This document shows, in pieces, positions 1 through 8,103 of a DNA stretch of 27,183 nt. A program made the translations under genes and the position numbers. This DNA comes from Rhodospirillaceae bacterium (GTDB lineage Bacteria > Pseudomonadota > Alphaproteobacteria > UBA7985). The notes beneath the pieces were generated by a model. That model had not been told where the DNA came from. It saw only the letters and a program-made list of their open reading frames with translations, and ran no database searches. The DNA is taken from NCBI GenBank assembly GCA_002700865.1, contig PAFB01000027.1, positions 1-27,183 of the forward strand, in the 5' to 3' direction. How positions within the stretch are numbered: the stretch's first letter is position 1; every line of letters begins with the position of its first letter.

Positions 1-2093
1 CCCAGCACCCAGAGCATAAAGGCCCAGTCGCGGGCGTCCTCACGCAGACTATCAAACCGCCCTGACGCGCCGCCGTGCCCTGCACCCATGTTCATATGCA
101 GCAAGGTCAGGCCGCCGTCAGTGCGGCGGTCGCGCAGGGTGGCAACCCATTTTGCCGGTTCCCAATAGGTCACGCGCGGGTCGGTCAGGCCGCCTGTGGC
201 GAGAATGGCGGGGTAGGCCTTGGCTTCCACGTTATCAATGGGCGAATAGCCGGCGAGCCGCTCGTAGGCCTGTTTGTGCGCCAGAGGATTACCCCACTCG
301 GGCCATTCCGGTGGGGTGAGTGGCAAGGTTTCATCCAGCATGGTCGCCAAAACATCCACGAAGGGTACAGCGCCAATGATCGAGGCAAACTTTTCCGGTG
401 CCATGTTGGCAATCGCGCCCATGAGCATACCGCCCGCCGAGCCGCCCTCCGCCCCAACACGCGCACCATCGGCCCAGCCCCGTTCGACCAGCGCGTCGCG
501 GGCGGCGATGAAGTCATGGAACGTGTTGGTTTTGCGTTCCATCTTGCCATCAAGATACCAGCCGTAACCCATGTCCACCCCGCCGCGAATGTGCGCCGTG
601 GCGGTGATCATGCCGCGGTCGGCCAGCGACAGCCGCTTGATCGAGAAACCGGCCGGCATGGACATGCCGTAAGAGCCATAAGCATAGAGGTACAGCGGAG
701 CTGTGCCGTCCAGAGGCGTATCGCGGTGGTGCATGACTGTCACCGGAACCTGTGCGCCGTCGTGAGAGGGGGCCATGATGCGACGGACAACATAGTCGTC
801 GATACTGTGGCCGCTGGGGATTTCCTGGGTTTTGATCAGGGTCCGCTCGCGCGTGGCCATGTTGTAGTCAAAGACCTGACCGGGCGTGGTTGGACTTTCG
901 TAGCTGAAGCGAGTCTCTTGGGTATCCCATTCCTCGGAGCCTTTAAGGCCCAGAGCGTAAGCTTGCTCATCAAAGTCGATGGTGTGGGACGTACCTTCGC
1001 GCAGGTCGTGGATGACGATTGAGGGCAGGGCGCGTTCTGATTGAATCAGCGTGAAGAAGTCCTTGTAGCCGTCCATGCCTTTGATCAGGCAACCGGGCAC
1101 ATGGGCCTGCCACGGTTGCCAGTGCGCGCGCTCTTCCTTGCCCAACTCCGCGCGCATGATCTGAAAATCGACAGCGCCGTCCTGGTTGGTGCGGATAAAC
1201 CAGCCCTCACCGGCGCGTTCGAGGTCGTATTCATGCCCGACTTCTCGCGGCGCAACGCATTTCAGTTCAAGGGCGGGTTGGGTGAAATCTGCAATCCATG
1301 TTTCGGAGGTCTGGTGATCATTGGCTGTAATAACGAGAAAACGGTCGTCAGGTGTGCTGCCGACGGAAGCAAAAAAGCCGGGGTCCATCTCTTCGTAAAT
1401 CAGCGCATCGTCGCTCTGCGGGTGGCCAAGAAAGTGCTGGTAAATCCGGCATGGGCGGTGGTTGTCATCCTGCCAGGAATAGAAAAAAGAACGGCCATCG
1501 GGGGCCCAGGCTATGGCGGCGGCGCTGCGTTCGATCAGGTCGTCTGTTTCTGAACCGGTCGCCAGATCACGGACACGGATGGTGAAGAATTCCGAGCCCT
1601 TGGTATCGACCGCCCAGGCCATCATACTGTGGTCATCGCTGATGCTGGTGGCGGCGAGGCGGAAGTATTCATGCCCTTCGGCTTCGGCGTCGCCATCGAA
1701 CAGGACTTGCTCGCTGGCATCGGTGTTGTCGTTGCGGTCCTTGCGACAGATGATGGCGTACTGGCCGCCTTTGCGGTAGCGCGCATAGTAGGCGAAAGGG
1801 CCATCTTTGGACGGGGGCGAGGCGTCATCTTCTTTGATCCGGCCTTTTATTTCCGCAAACAGGCGTTCCTGAAGGTCGGACGTCGGGGTCATAACAGCCT
1901 TGGTGTAGTCGTTTTCCGCATCCAAATGCGCCCTTACGCCCGGATCAAGCAGCGATGGATCCGCCATAACCTCCATCCAGTTGTCCACGCGCATCCAGCC
2001 GTAATCATCGGTGCGGGTATAGCCGTGGTGGCTCTCGCTGCTGGGACTTTTTCGGGCGATAGGCGGGGTTGGGGCTTTGCTGAGATCAAACAT
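1..2093 (-). CDS. ptrB: Oligopeptidase B (S9A serine peptidase), 3' end cut by window
   Basis: A cytoplasmic serine peptidase of the prolyl oligopeptidase family that cuts short peptides after Arg or Lys. I translated the minus strand: the frame stays open from the ATG at 2093 to the window edge, giving 697 codons. This is about the full family length, so only a few C-terminal residues are missing. The N-terminal half holds the family-typical stretches YGWMR near residue 31 and HLDAENDYTKA near residue 56, at the head of the beta-propeller. The C-terminal alpha/beta hydrolase domain carries the nucleophile S552 in EGGSAGGMLMG, D638 in LTDPRV and H673 in GAGHGG. An in-frame GTG at 2111 is an alternative start; neither start has a strong ribosome site. 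It diverges from the methyltransferase gene with a gap of about 75 bases. Identity to oligopeptidase B rather than prolyl endopeptidase rests on the N-terminal motifs and is an inference from family memory. Confidence 0.93.
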   Translation of the reverse strand, partial: MFDLSKAPTPPIARKSPSSESHHGYTRTDDYGWMRVDNWMEVMADPSLLDPGVRAHLDAENDYTKAVMTPTSDLQERLFAEIKGRIKEDDASPPSKDGPFAYYARYRKGGQYAIICRKDRNDNTDASEQVLFDGDAEAEGHEYFRLAATSISDDHSMMAWAVDTKGSEFFTIRVRDLATGSETDDLIERSAAAIAWAPDGRSFFYSWQDDNHRPCRIYQHFLGHPQSDDALIYEEMDPGFFASVGSTPDDRFLVITANDHQTSETWIADFTQPALELKCVAPREVGHEYDLERAGEGWFIRTNQDGAVDFQIMRAELGKEERAHWQPWQAHVPGCLIKGMDGYKDFFTLIQSERALPSIVIHDLREGTSHTIDFDEQAYALGLKGSEEWDTQETRFSYESPTTPGQVFDYNMATRERTLIKTQEIPSGHSIDDYVVRRIMAPSHDGAQVPVTVMHHRDTPLDGTAPLYLYAYGSYGMSMPAGFSIKRLSLADRGMITATAHIRGGVDMGYGWYLDGKMERKTNTFHDFIAARDALVERGWADGARVGAEGGSAGGMLMGAIANMAPEKFASIIGAVPFVDVLATMLDETLPLTPPEWPEWGNPLAHKQAYERLAGYSPIDNVEAKAYPAILATGGLTDPRVTYWEPAKWVATLRDRRTDGGLTLLHMNMGAGHGGASGRFDSLREDARDWAFMLWVL

Positions 2094-2168
2094 GCGGCGG
2101 GCTGGCTCCACTTTAGCGTTGTTAAGGAGTAGATAGGACGTCCAGCGACAGAAAAACAGAGAGTGTCC

Positions 2169-3368
2169 ATGCCCCTGAACCCGAAAATTGTCCTTAAAGG
2201 GGGCAAAGAAAAGCATATTCGCCACGGTCATCCCTGGATATTCGCCAGCGCGATTGAACGGGTTGAAGACAGTCCTCAGCCGGGCTGGACCGCCGATGTG
2301 GTGTCCTACGACGGGCGCTGGATTGCGCGGGCAGGGTATTCCCCGAAAAGCCAATTGCGGGCGCGGGTGTGGACACTGGACGCTGAAGAAACGGTGGACG
2401 CGGCCTTCTTTGAACGCCGCATTCGTTCAGCCGCAGCGCTGCGGAGCCGGATCGGACGAATGGACCCTTCGGGCGCTTGTCGCCTGATCAACGCCGAAGG
2501 CGACCGACTGCCGGGCCTTGTGGTGGACCGATTTGCGGATGTTCTGGTGGTCCAGATCAACAGCTCCCCCATGGAATACTGGCGCGAGACCATCCTTGAC
2601 ACCCTGCAAAGCGTGCTCGAACCGCGCGCGATTTATGAACGCTCTGACAGCGACAATCGGGGCAAAGAAGGGCTGGACAAGCGCGCCGGTTGGGTGCGCG
2701 GGAGCGAGACGGACGCCACGGTGGATATTGTTGAGTTTGGCGCGATCTTCGGTGTGGACGTTGTGCAGGGCCACAAGACGGGATTTTATCTGGATCAGGC
2801 AGAGAACCGTGCGCTGGTCCGGGAATTATCTGCCGGCGCTCGTGTGCTGAATTGTTTCTCTTATACGGGTGGGTTTTCAGTGCAGGCCGCACTGGGCGGG
2901 GCCAGCGAGGTTCTGTCCGTGGATAGCTCACAGCCGGCGCTGGACCTGTCTGCAGCAAACTTTGCGCGCAATGGCTTGCACGATGATGATCGCTTTTCTC
3001 ATTCGAACAGCGACGTGTTCAAGGCCTTGGAAGCGCTGCGGGCGGACAAGCGTCAGTTTGATCTTGTGATCCTTGATCCGCCTAAATTTGCCTCTTCCGG
3101 GGCGCATGTAGAGCGGGCGCTTCATGCCTACCGCAAACTGTCGCGTGCCGGAATCCCGCTGGTGGCTCCGGGGGGGCTGTTGTTGACGTTTTCCTGCTCC
3201 GGTGCCGTGACGCCGGAGGCTTTCCAGAAATCCGTAACCTTGGCACTGGCCGACAACCATCGGCGCGCACGGATCGTGCGGCGGTTGGCGGCGGCGTCCG
3301 ATCACGTGACAGATTTCGGCTTCGGTGAGGGTGCTTACCTGAAGGGTCTGGCGCTGGAAGTGGCTTAA
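2169..3368 (+). CDS. rlmI: RlmI-type 23S rRNA cytosine-C5 methyltransferase (PUA + SAM methyltransferase)
   Basis: A predicted class I SAM-dependent RNA methyltransferase of the YccW/RlmI family; the E. coli enzyme makes m5C1962 in 23S rRNA. The product is 399 residues, close to the family length. It opens with a PUA-like RNA-binding stretch (LKGGKEKHIRHGHPWIFASA, about residues 8-27), followed by the EEHEA-type linker and a Rossmann domain. Visible motifs are LNCFSYTGGFSVQAAL (SAM binding), DPPKF with D303, and FSCSG with C343, the position of the family's conserved catalytic-type cysteine. I chose ATG 2169 over an in-frame GTG at 2163 because a GAGAG stretch precedes it at workable distance; the two differ by two residues. 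It is convergent with malate synthase, with a strong hairpin between them. The exact rRNA target is not shown by the sequence. Confidence 0.92.
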   Translation: MPLNPKIVLKGGKEKHIRHGHPWIFASAIERVEDSPQPGWTADVVSYDGRWIARAGYSPKSQLRARVWTLDAEETVDAAFFERRIRSAAALRSRIGRMDPSGACRLINAEGDRLPGLVVDRFADVLVVQINSSPMEYWRETILDTLQSVLEPRAIYERSDSDNRGKEGLDKRAGWVRGSETDATVDIVEFGAIFGVDVVQGHKTGFYLDQAENRALVRELSAGARVLNCFSYTGGFSVQAALGGASEVLSVDSSQPALDLSAANFARNGLHDDDRFSHSNSDVFKALEALRADKRQFDLVILDPPKFASSGAHVERALHAYRKLSRAGIPLVAPGGLLLTFSCSGAVTPEAFQKSVTLALADNHRRARIVRRLAAASDHVTDFGFGEGAYLKGLALEVA

Positions 3369-3380
3369 GCGAGGGAAAGT

Positions 3381-3409
3381 CCCCCGAGAACCACAAGAGG
3401 TTCAGGGGG
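3381..3409. terminator. Hairpin between convergent rlmI and malate synthase genes
   Basis: Left arm CCCCC (3381-3385) plus GAACC (3388-3392) pairs with GGTTC (3399-3403) plus GGGGG (3405-3409). There is a small internal bulge and a 6-base loop. It sits 12 bases after the methyltransferase stop and before the malate synthase stop, so it could end transcription from both sides. No U-run follows on either strand, so intrinsic termination is not certain. The right arm is part of a run of ten G (3405-3414). Confidence 0.5.
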
Positions 3410-3441
3410 GGGGGCAGTAAGGACACCGGGGATGCGAACGA

Positions 3442-5613
3442 TCAGCCGCGGGCTTTGAGTTCCAGACGGCGCGCATGCAGCACGGGTTCAGTGTAACCCG
3501 ATGGCTGCTCGCGGCCCTTGATGACCAGATCACAAGCCGCCTGAAAAGCAATCGAGCCCTCAAAATCCGTCGCCATGGGACGGTAGAGCGGATCGTGGGC
3601 GTTCTGGCCATCGACCACCGCTGCCATCTTTTTCAGGGAGGCCATGACCTCTGCTTCTGAGGCGATACCGTGGTGAAGCCAGTTCGCCATGTGCTGTGAG
3701 GAAATCCGACACGTGGCGCGGTCTTCCATCAGGCCAACGTTGTTGATGTCAGGCACCTTGGAGCAACCAACGCCCTGATCGACCCAGCGAACCACGTAGC
3801 CCAGAATGCCTTGCGCGTTGTTGTCCAACTCGTTCTGGATGTCCTCGGGTGACCAGTTTTGGCCCTGTGCGACTGGGATGCGCAAGATGTCTTCCAGCTG
3901 CGCCCGAGCGCCGCCAGCGACCAGTTCATCCTGCCGGTCGGATACGGATACTTGATGGTAGTGCAGGGCGTGCAGGGTCGCCGCGGTGGGCGAGGGCACC
4001 CATGCGGTGTTCGCGCCTGCGTGCGGGTGGCCGATTTTCTGTTCCATCATCGCGGCCATCAGGTCGGGCATGGCCCACATGCCCTTGCCGATCTGTGCTT
4101 TGCCACGGAGGCCGCAAGCCAGTCCTGTATCCACGTTCCAGTCTTCATAAGCGGCCAGCCAGCCTGAGCCCTTCATTTCCGCCTTGCGGATCATCGGACC
4201 GGACTCCATGGCCGTGTGCATCTCATCCCCAGTCCGGTCGAGGAAGCCGGTGTTGATGAAGGCGACCCGGTGCTGGGCAGCACGGATGCATTCTTTCAGG
4301 TTCACTGTGGTGCGCCGCTCTTCGTCCATAATCCCCATTTTCATGGTGTAGCGCGGCAGGCCGAGCGCGTCTTCAACACGGCCAAACAGCGCATCGGCGA
4401 AGGCCACTTCTGCTGGGCCATGCATTTTCGGCTTCACGATATAGATCGAGCCGTGCAGCGAGTTACCGCTGTCCCGCTGCAGATCGTGCATGGCGCACAG
4501 GGCCGTGACCATGGCATCCATGATGCCTTCCTGGATCTCGCGGCCCTGCGCATCATGAATCGCGGGGTTTGACATCAAGTGTCCGACGTTACGCACCAAC
4601 ATCAGCGAGCGGCCCTTGAGCGTCAGTTTAGACCCATCGGCGGCGGTGTAAGCGCGGTCAGGGTTGAGCGCGCGCGTGATCAGGCGGCTACCCTTTTCAA
4701 AGGTGTCGGACAGGTCCCCACGCATCAGGCCAAGCCAGTTGCTGTAGGCCACAATTTTGTCTTCTGCATCCACCGCGGCAACGGAGTCTTCGCAGTCCAT
4801 AATCGTCGAGATGGCACTCTCAACCAGAACGTCTTTGATCTGCGCTTTGTCGGTCTTGCCAATGGGGTGGGCGCCGTCAATCTGGATTTCCAGATGCAGG
4901 TTGTTGTTCTTGAGCAAAACCCCGCTGGGGGCGCTCGCCTCACCCGTGAAGCCGACAAACTGCGCCGGGTGCTGCAGGCTGGCCACGCTACCGTCTTCCA
5001 TCGACACGGAAAGCGCACCGCCCGAGACCGAAAACCCGGTGGCATTGGCAAAAGAGGCACCCTCAGCCAGCGGTGCCGCCCCGTCAAGAATGCCGCGTGC
5101 CCGGGCGATCACACGGTCGCCGCGCACTTCGTTGTACGCCCCGCCACGCTCGGCGCCGCCCTCTTCGCTGATGGCGTCCGTACCGTAGAGGGCATCGTAC
5201 AGCGAGCCCCATCGCGCATTGGCAGCGTTCAACGCGTAGCGCGCGTTCATCACGGGGACAACCAACTGCGCCCCGGCAATCGATGCGATCTCTGGATCGA
5301 CGTTGGCTGTCTGGATCGAGAAATCCGGGCCAGTTTCGATCAAATAGCCGATAGAGTGAAGAAAGGCCTTGTACGTGTCCATGTCCGCAATCGGACCGGG
5401 ATTTGCCCGATGATAATCGTCCATCTTTGCCTGAATATCGGCGCGGGTTTTCAGCAGTTCGAGGTTTTTGTCGGTCAGATCCTGCACGATCCCCGCCAGC
5501 CCTTCCCAAAACTGTGTTTCACTAACGCCGGTCCCGGGGAGGGCTTGTTGATTGATAAACTCGGCGAGAGAAGCATCGACACTCAGGCCTGAGACAGAAA
5601 CTTTCGTGGACAT
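3442..5613 (-). CDS. glcB: Malate synthase G
   Basis: Condenses glyoxylate with acetyl-CoA to malate in the cytoplasm, in the glyoxylate cycle or glycolate use. The 723-residue product matches the long monomeric G isoform; the A isoform is about 530 residues. Recognisable blocks are MLVRNVGHLMSNPAI, GIMDEERRTT, FINTGFLDRTGDEMHT, a PHAGANTAWVPSPTAATLHA block and MEDRATCRISSQHMANWL. E431 and D459 align with the Mg-binding E427 and D455 of the E. coli enzyme, and D631 with its catalytic base. The start at 5613 is firm: a near-perfect ribosome site GGGAGGT (5622-5628) lies 8 bases upstream. The upstream gap holds two inverted repeats (5650-5671 and 5697-5715) that look like regulator sites. No isocitrate lyase or glycolate oxidase genes are in view, so which glyoxylate source it serves is open. 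Confidence 0.97.
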   Translation of the reverse strand: MSTKVSVSGLSVDASLAEFINQQALPGTGVSETQFWEGLAGIVQDLTDKNLELLKTRADIQAKMDDYHRANPGPIADMDTYKAFLHSIGYLIETGPDFSIQTANVDPEIASIAGAQLVVPVMNARYALNAANARWGSLYDALYGTDAISEEGGAERGGAYNEVRGDRVIARARGILDGAAPLAEGASFANATGFSVSGGALSVSMEDGSVASLQHPAQFVGFTGEASAPSGVLLKNNNLHLEIQIDGAHPIGKTDKAQIKDVLVESAISTIMDCEDSVAAVDAEDKIVAYSNWLGLMRGDLSDTFEKGSRLITRALNPDRAYTAADGSKLTLKGRSLMLVRNVGHLMSNPAIHDAQGREIQEGIMDAMVTALCAMHDLQRDSGNSLHGSIYIVKPKMHGPAEVAFADALFGRVEDALGLPRYTMKMGIMDEERRTTVNLKECIRAAQHRVAFINTGFLDRTGDEMHTAMESGPMIRKAEMKGSGWLAAYEDWNVDTGLACGLRGKAQIGKGMWAMPDLMAAMMEQKIGHPHAGANTAWVPSPTAATLHALHYHQVSVSDRQDELVAGGARAQLEDILRIPVAQGQNWSPEDIQNELDNNAQGILGYVVRWVDQGVGCSKVPDINNVGLMEDRATCRISSQHMANWLHHGIASEAEVMASLKKMAAVVDGQNAHDPLYRPMATDFEGSIAFQAACDLVIKGREQPSGYTEPVLHARRLELKARG

Positions 5614-5649
5614 TTTTCAATACCTCCCGATGAACAAAAAAAGACGTAA

Positions 5650-5671
5650 ACCAATACTAAACTAAATTGGT
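5650..5671. promoter_or_regulatory. Inverted repeat ACCAAT-N10-ATTGGT upstream of malate synthase
   Basis: Perfect 6-base arms (5650-5655 and 5666-5671) with a 10-base AT-rich spacer, about 37 bases upstream of the malate synthase start codon. The geometry suits a dimeric repressor or activator. ATTGGT/ACCAAT half-sites recall GntR/FadR-type operators such as PdhR, but there the arms are in the opposite order with a 3-base spacer, so I do not name the regulator. It lies in the likely 5' untranslated or core promoter region of the gene. Confidence 0.4.
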
Positions 5672-5696
5672 CCGTTGAACATACCACCCCGAAGCG

Positions 5697-5715
5697 GCAG
5701 CTAAGTTATAGCTGC
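5697..5715. promoter_or_regulatory. Inverted repeat GCAGCTA-N5-TAGCTGC
   Basis: Perfect 7-base arms (5697-5703, 5709-5715) around a 5-base AT-rich centre. It lies about 85 bases upstream of the malate synthase start and about 110 bases before tRNA-Glu. It could be an operator for either divergent unit. It could also fold as a hairpin in RNA, but has no adjoining U-run. Function is inferred from position only. Confidence 0.35.
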
Positions 5716-5749
5716 TTATCACACGCGACACACTTGCATGAATAGTCTC

Positions 5750-5778
5750 TTGCGCCGTTTTAAAGTCCGGGTTAGATA
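5750..5778 (+). promoter_or_regulatory. Possible promoter for tRNA-Glu
   Basis: TTGCGC (5750-5755), a 17-base spacer and TAGATA (5773-5778), followed by about 50 bases of leader before the tRNA. Spacing is ideal, but each hexamer matches the sigma-70 consensus at only about half its positions, so this is a weak call supported mainly by location. Confidence 0.22.
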
Positions 5779-5793
5779 CACGCCAGTCCTAGG

Positions 5794-5822
5794 GTAGCAC
5801 GCAAGTGCTGCAGTCGTTTTTT
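5794..5822 (+). other. GCAA-tetraloop hairpin plus T6 just upstream of tRNA-Glu
   Basis: GTAGCAC (5794-5800) pairs with GTGCTGC (5805-5811), with one G-U pair, across a GCAA tetraloop of the stable GNRA class. Five bases later comes TTTTTT (5817-5822), and the tRNA begins at 5828. It has the build of an intrinsic terminator, but no plus-strand gene lies upstream for it to terminate. It would instead lie in the tRNA precursor leader, as an attenuator or processing element. Confidence 0.4.
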
Positions 5823-5827
5823 GCTGC

Positions 5828-5899
<72 letters not shown>

Positions 5900-5903
<4 letters not shown>

Positions 5904-5921
5904 CCTCCTTTGGGAGGTGGC
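5900..5921 (+). terminator. Hairpin overlapping the 3' end of tRNA-Glu
   Basis: GCCACCTCC (5900-5908) and GGAGGTGGC (5913-5921) form a perfect 9-base-pair stem with a 4-base loop TTTG. The 5' arm includes the tRNA discriminator base and the encoded CCA. No U-run follows, so it may be a 3'-end processing or stabilising hairpin, or a terminator that works without a U-tract. Confidence 0.5.
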
Positions 5922-6035
5922 AGAGCAGCGGGTTAAATCGTTCCGAAATCATACTTCATTGATCGGCGTGCAAAAGACGCGTTAGAGACCGTCCTGAGTG
6001 CTGCTCCGCCGCACGTTTCCGGTCAAGCGAGGCGC

Positions 6036-7007
6036 TTAAACGGCGTTGGGCATGGGGTCCTTGGCGAAAAAGGCGAGGAGGTTATGCATGACCATCAAGC
6101 CCATTTCCGTCCGCGTGGTTTCGGTAGCAGAGCCCAGATGCGGGTTCAGAACGCAGTTTTTCAAGGCTGGTAAGTCAGCATGCACCCGCGGTTCATCCTC
6201 AAATACATCAAGGCCAGCGCCGGCGATTGTGCCGTTCTTCAAGGCTTCAGCCAAAGCTGATTCATCGACCACGTCTCCCCGGGCCGTGTTGATCAGGAAG
6301 GCGGTTGGCTTCATTTTGCGCAAGCGGTGCACGTTGATGAGGTGGCGATTTTCGCCGCCGCCGGGGCAGTGCAAGGAGACAAAATCAGACTCCCGCAGCA
6401 CCGCTTCGATGCTCTCCAACTGCCTGGCACCCAGAGCCGATGCCCTATCCTCATCGATCCGGGAGCGGTTATGAAAAACCACGGGCATGTCGAAGCCGAA
6501 ATGTGCGCGCTTGGCCATGGCCTGACCGATGCGGCCAAACCCGATGATTCCCAGTGTTGCCCCGGTAACATGGGTTCCCAACAGCGCAGTCGGGTTCCAG
6601 CCGCGCCACTCGCCGGCCCGAATATGCCAATCGCCCAGCGATATCCCACGCGCCACCGCCAGCAGAAGTCCCATCGCCTGATCTGCCGTTGCGTCGGTCA
6701 GCACGCCGGGCGTGTTGCTCACCGCAAGATTACCCTTTCTGGCGGCCTCAATATCAATGTGATTATACCCAACCCCGAAATTGCCGAGCACTTTGGTCCG
6801 GTTTTCGGAGGCTCGATAGGCTTGTGCGGGGATTCTGTCGATGACGGTGGGCGCGATGGCGTCGTAGGTTTGAAGGGCCTGCAACCATCGGTCTTCAGGC
6901 ATGGGCAGGGGGCCTGCATGGATGTCGATCTCGAAGTGGTTCTGCATGGCCATGACCGCGCGCTCAGGCCAGGGCGTGGTCAGCAGGATTCGCGGTTTGT
7001 CAGCCAT
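6036..7007 (-). CDS. Glyoxylate/hydroxypyruvate reductase-type D-2-hydroxyacid dehydrogenase
   Basis: NAD(P)H-dependent reduction of a 2-keto acid such as glyoxylate or hydroxypyruvate, in the cytoplasm. The product is 323 residues, the usual family length. It has an N-terminal substrate-domain stretch LGNFGVGYNHID (about 74-85), the nucleotide-binding LGIIGFGRIGQAMA (152-165), and the catalytic set R243 in NTARGDVVD, E272 in DVFEDEP and H290 in NPHLGSA. After the glycine motif the fold reads FHNRSR, with basic residues that often favour NADP, but cofactor choice is only inferred. I chose ATG 7007, which has GAGGGA about 10 bases upstream, over a GTG at 7052 that would overlap the divergent promoter space. 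The neighbouring malate synthase also uses glyoxylate, which supports a glyoxylate or glycerate role. It diverges from the nucleoside hydrolase gene. Confidence 0.9.
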   Translation of the reverse strand: MADKPRILLTTPWPERAVMAMQNHFEIDIHAGPLPMPEDRWLQALQTYDAIAPTVIDRIPAQAYRASENRTKVLGNFGVGYNHIDIEAARKGNLAVSNTPGVLTDATADQAMGLLLAVARGISLGDWHIRAGEWRGWNPTALLGTHVTGATLGIIGFGRIGQAMAKRAHFGFDMPVVFHNRSRIDEDRASALGARQLESIEAVLRESDFVSLHCPGGGENRHLINVHRLRKMKPTAFLINTARGDVVDESALAEALKNGTIAGAGLDVFEDEPRVHADLPALKNCVLNPHLGSATETTRTEMGLMVMHNLLAFFAKDPMPNAV

Positions 7008-7087
7008 GGAAAACGTGTCCCTCGGGTTTTCTCTCAAGGTTTGCTGTGCCACGGTCCCCGGGCTGAAGTAAAGGGAGGAGGCTTGCT

Positions 7088-8053
7088 GTGGCGGAAAAGA
7101 TCATTATCGACACCGATCCGGGGATCGATGACGCCTTTGCAATTTTCTATGCGCTGCGGTCGGCGGCGTTTGATGTTCTTGGCCTGACCACTGTCTATGG
7201 CAATGCATCCGTTGAGCAAACCACCCACAACGCCCTGGCGCTGGTTGCGGCAGCGGATCGCGCCTGTCCGGTGGCACGGGGGGCGTCAGACCCAATGGAG
7301 ATAGAGCGTCGCGCTTACCCCACCATGGTTCATGGCGAGGATGGAATGGGCGGATGCGCGCCTGAGACCGTCAGCGGGTCGGTGATCGATCAGCACGCCG
7401 TTGATTTCATCATCGAAACCGTGCGCGCCCATCCCGGAGAGGTGACCTTGGTGCCCATTGGGCCGCTGACCAACATCGGCCTCGCCTTGCAGAAAGACCC
7501 GGGCTTGGCGAGCCTGACCAAGCGGGTTGTTCTGATGGGCGGTGCGGCGCAGCTAAACGGCAATGTCACGCCCGCCGCAGAAGCAAACATCTACGACGAT
7601 CCCCACGCCGCTGAAATGGTGTTTTCCGCAGATTGGGAAGTCGTCATGCTGGGGTTGGACGCCACGCATGACGTTCACCTTACCGAAAACACGGTTGCTG
7701 AGCTGGCCCGCGAGGGCGGCGCGCAGGGTCGGTTTTTACAGCAGGCCTCAGCGCAGTATTTCGGCTTTCACCGGGATGTGGTTGGTCTGGATTTCTGCCA
7801 CTTCCACGACCCCAGTGCTTTGATCTACTGCGTCCGTCCGGACCTGTTCACTGTCCAGCCCTCGAGCGTCCGGGTCGTGACGGACGGTTTTGCAGCCGGT
7901 AAGACTGTTGCTAAGCCCGACAGCCGCTTTACTGGTCAAGCCGGGTGGGAGAAACGGGCGCGGGTGTCGGTTTGTCTGGCCGCGGATGGTTATGCCGTGA
8001 TTGAGCACTATGTGAGCGCCATGCAGGCTAAACCCAGCGCGGCGGGAACATGA
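7088..8053 (+). CDS. Inosine-uridine-preferring nucleoside hydrolase family protein
   Basis: Hydrolyses the N-glycosidic bond of nucleosides to free base plus ribose. The 321-residue product shows the family's Asp-rich calcium-binding signature DTDPGIDDA at residues 8-16, and GPLTNIGLAL and VLMGGA in the middle. The GTG start at 7088 is supported by a strong GGAGG about 8 bases upstream and by the signature falling near residue 8 as expected. No signal peptide is visible, so the enzyme is cytoplasmic. It is followed 50 bases later by ribokinase, which would phosphorylate the ribose released, so the two form a plausible salvage operon. Base preference cannot be read from the sequence. Confidence 0.92.
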   Translation: MAEKIIIDTDPGIDDAFAIFYALRSAAFDVLGLTTVYGNASVEQTTHNALALVAAADRACPVARGASDPMEIERRAYPTMVHGEDGMGGCAPETVSGSVIDQHAVDFIIETVRAHPGEVTLVPIGPLTNIGLALQKDPGLASLTKRVVLMGGAAQLNGNVTPAAEANIYDDPHAAEMVFSADWEVVMLGLDATHDVHLTENTVAELAREGGAQGRFLQQASAQYFGFHRDVVGLDFCHFHDPSALIYCVRPDLFTVQPSSVRVVTDGFAAGKTVAKPDSRFTGQAGWEKRARVSVCLAADGYAVIEHYVSAMQAKPSAAGT

Positions 8054-8071
8054 CCCCGCGACCGATGTAAA

Positions 8072-8099
8072 GCGACTGAAGAAAAGCGACGGAAGAAAA
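8072..8099 (+). repeat. Tandem 14-base duplication before ribokinase
   Basis: GCGACTGAAGAAAA (8072-8085) is followed directly by GCGACGGAAGAAAA (8086-8099), identical at 13 of 14 positions. The second copy supplies GGAAG 8 bases before the ribokinase ATG. It is therefore the likely ribosome site, and the first copy is a shifted duplicate of it. Confidence 0.7.
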
Positions 8100-8103
8100 C
8101 AGC

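Noticed and set aside
75..1553. Plus-strand open frames of 315 and 170 codons
   Set aside because: They lie antisense to oligopeptidase B, whose minus-strand frame holds all catalytic motifs; the plus-strand translations show no recognisable domain.
2136..2143. Octamer palindrome GGACGTCC in the ptrB/rlmI gap
   Set aside because: Too short to separate from chance and without a second copy nearby.
4579..5592. Plus-strand 337-codon open frame inside malate synthase
   Set aside because: Antisense shadow of a well-supported malate synthase G with intact active-site residues.
5923..6006. Inverted repeat GAGCAGC / GCTGCTC about 70 bases apart after tRNA-Glu
   Set aside because: Seven bases over that distance is expected often by chance, and no further pairing joins the arms.
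6327..7187. Plus-strand 286-codon open frame
   Set aside because: Overlaps the dehydrogenase antisense and the nucleoside hydrolase start; no family resemblance.
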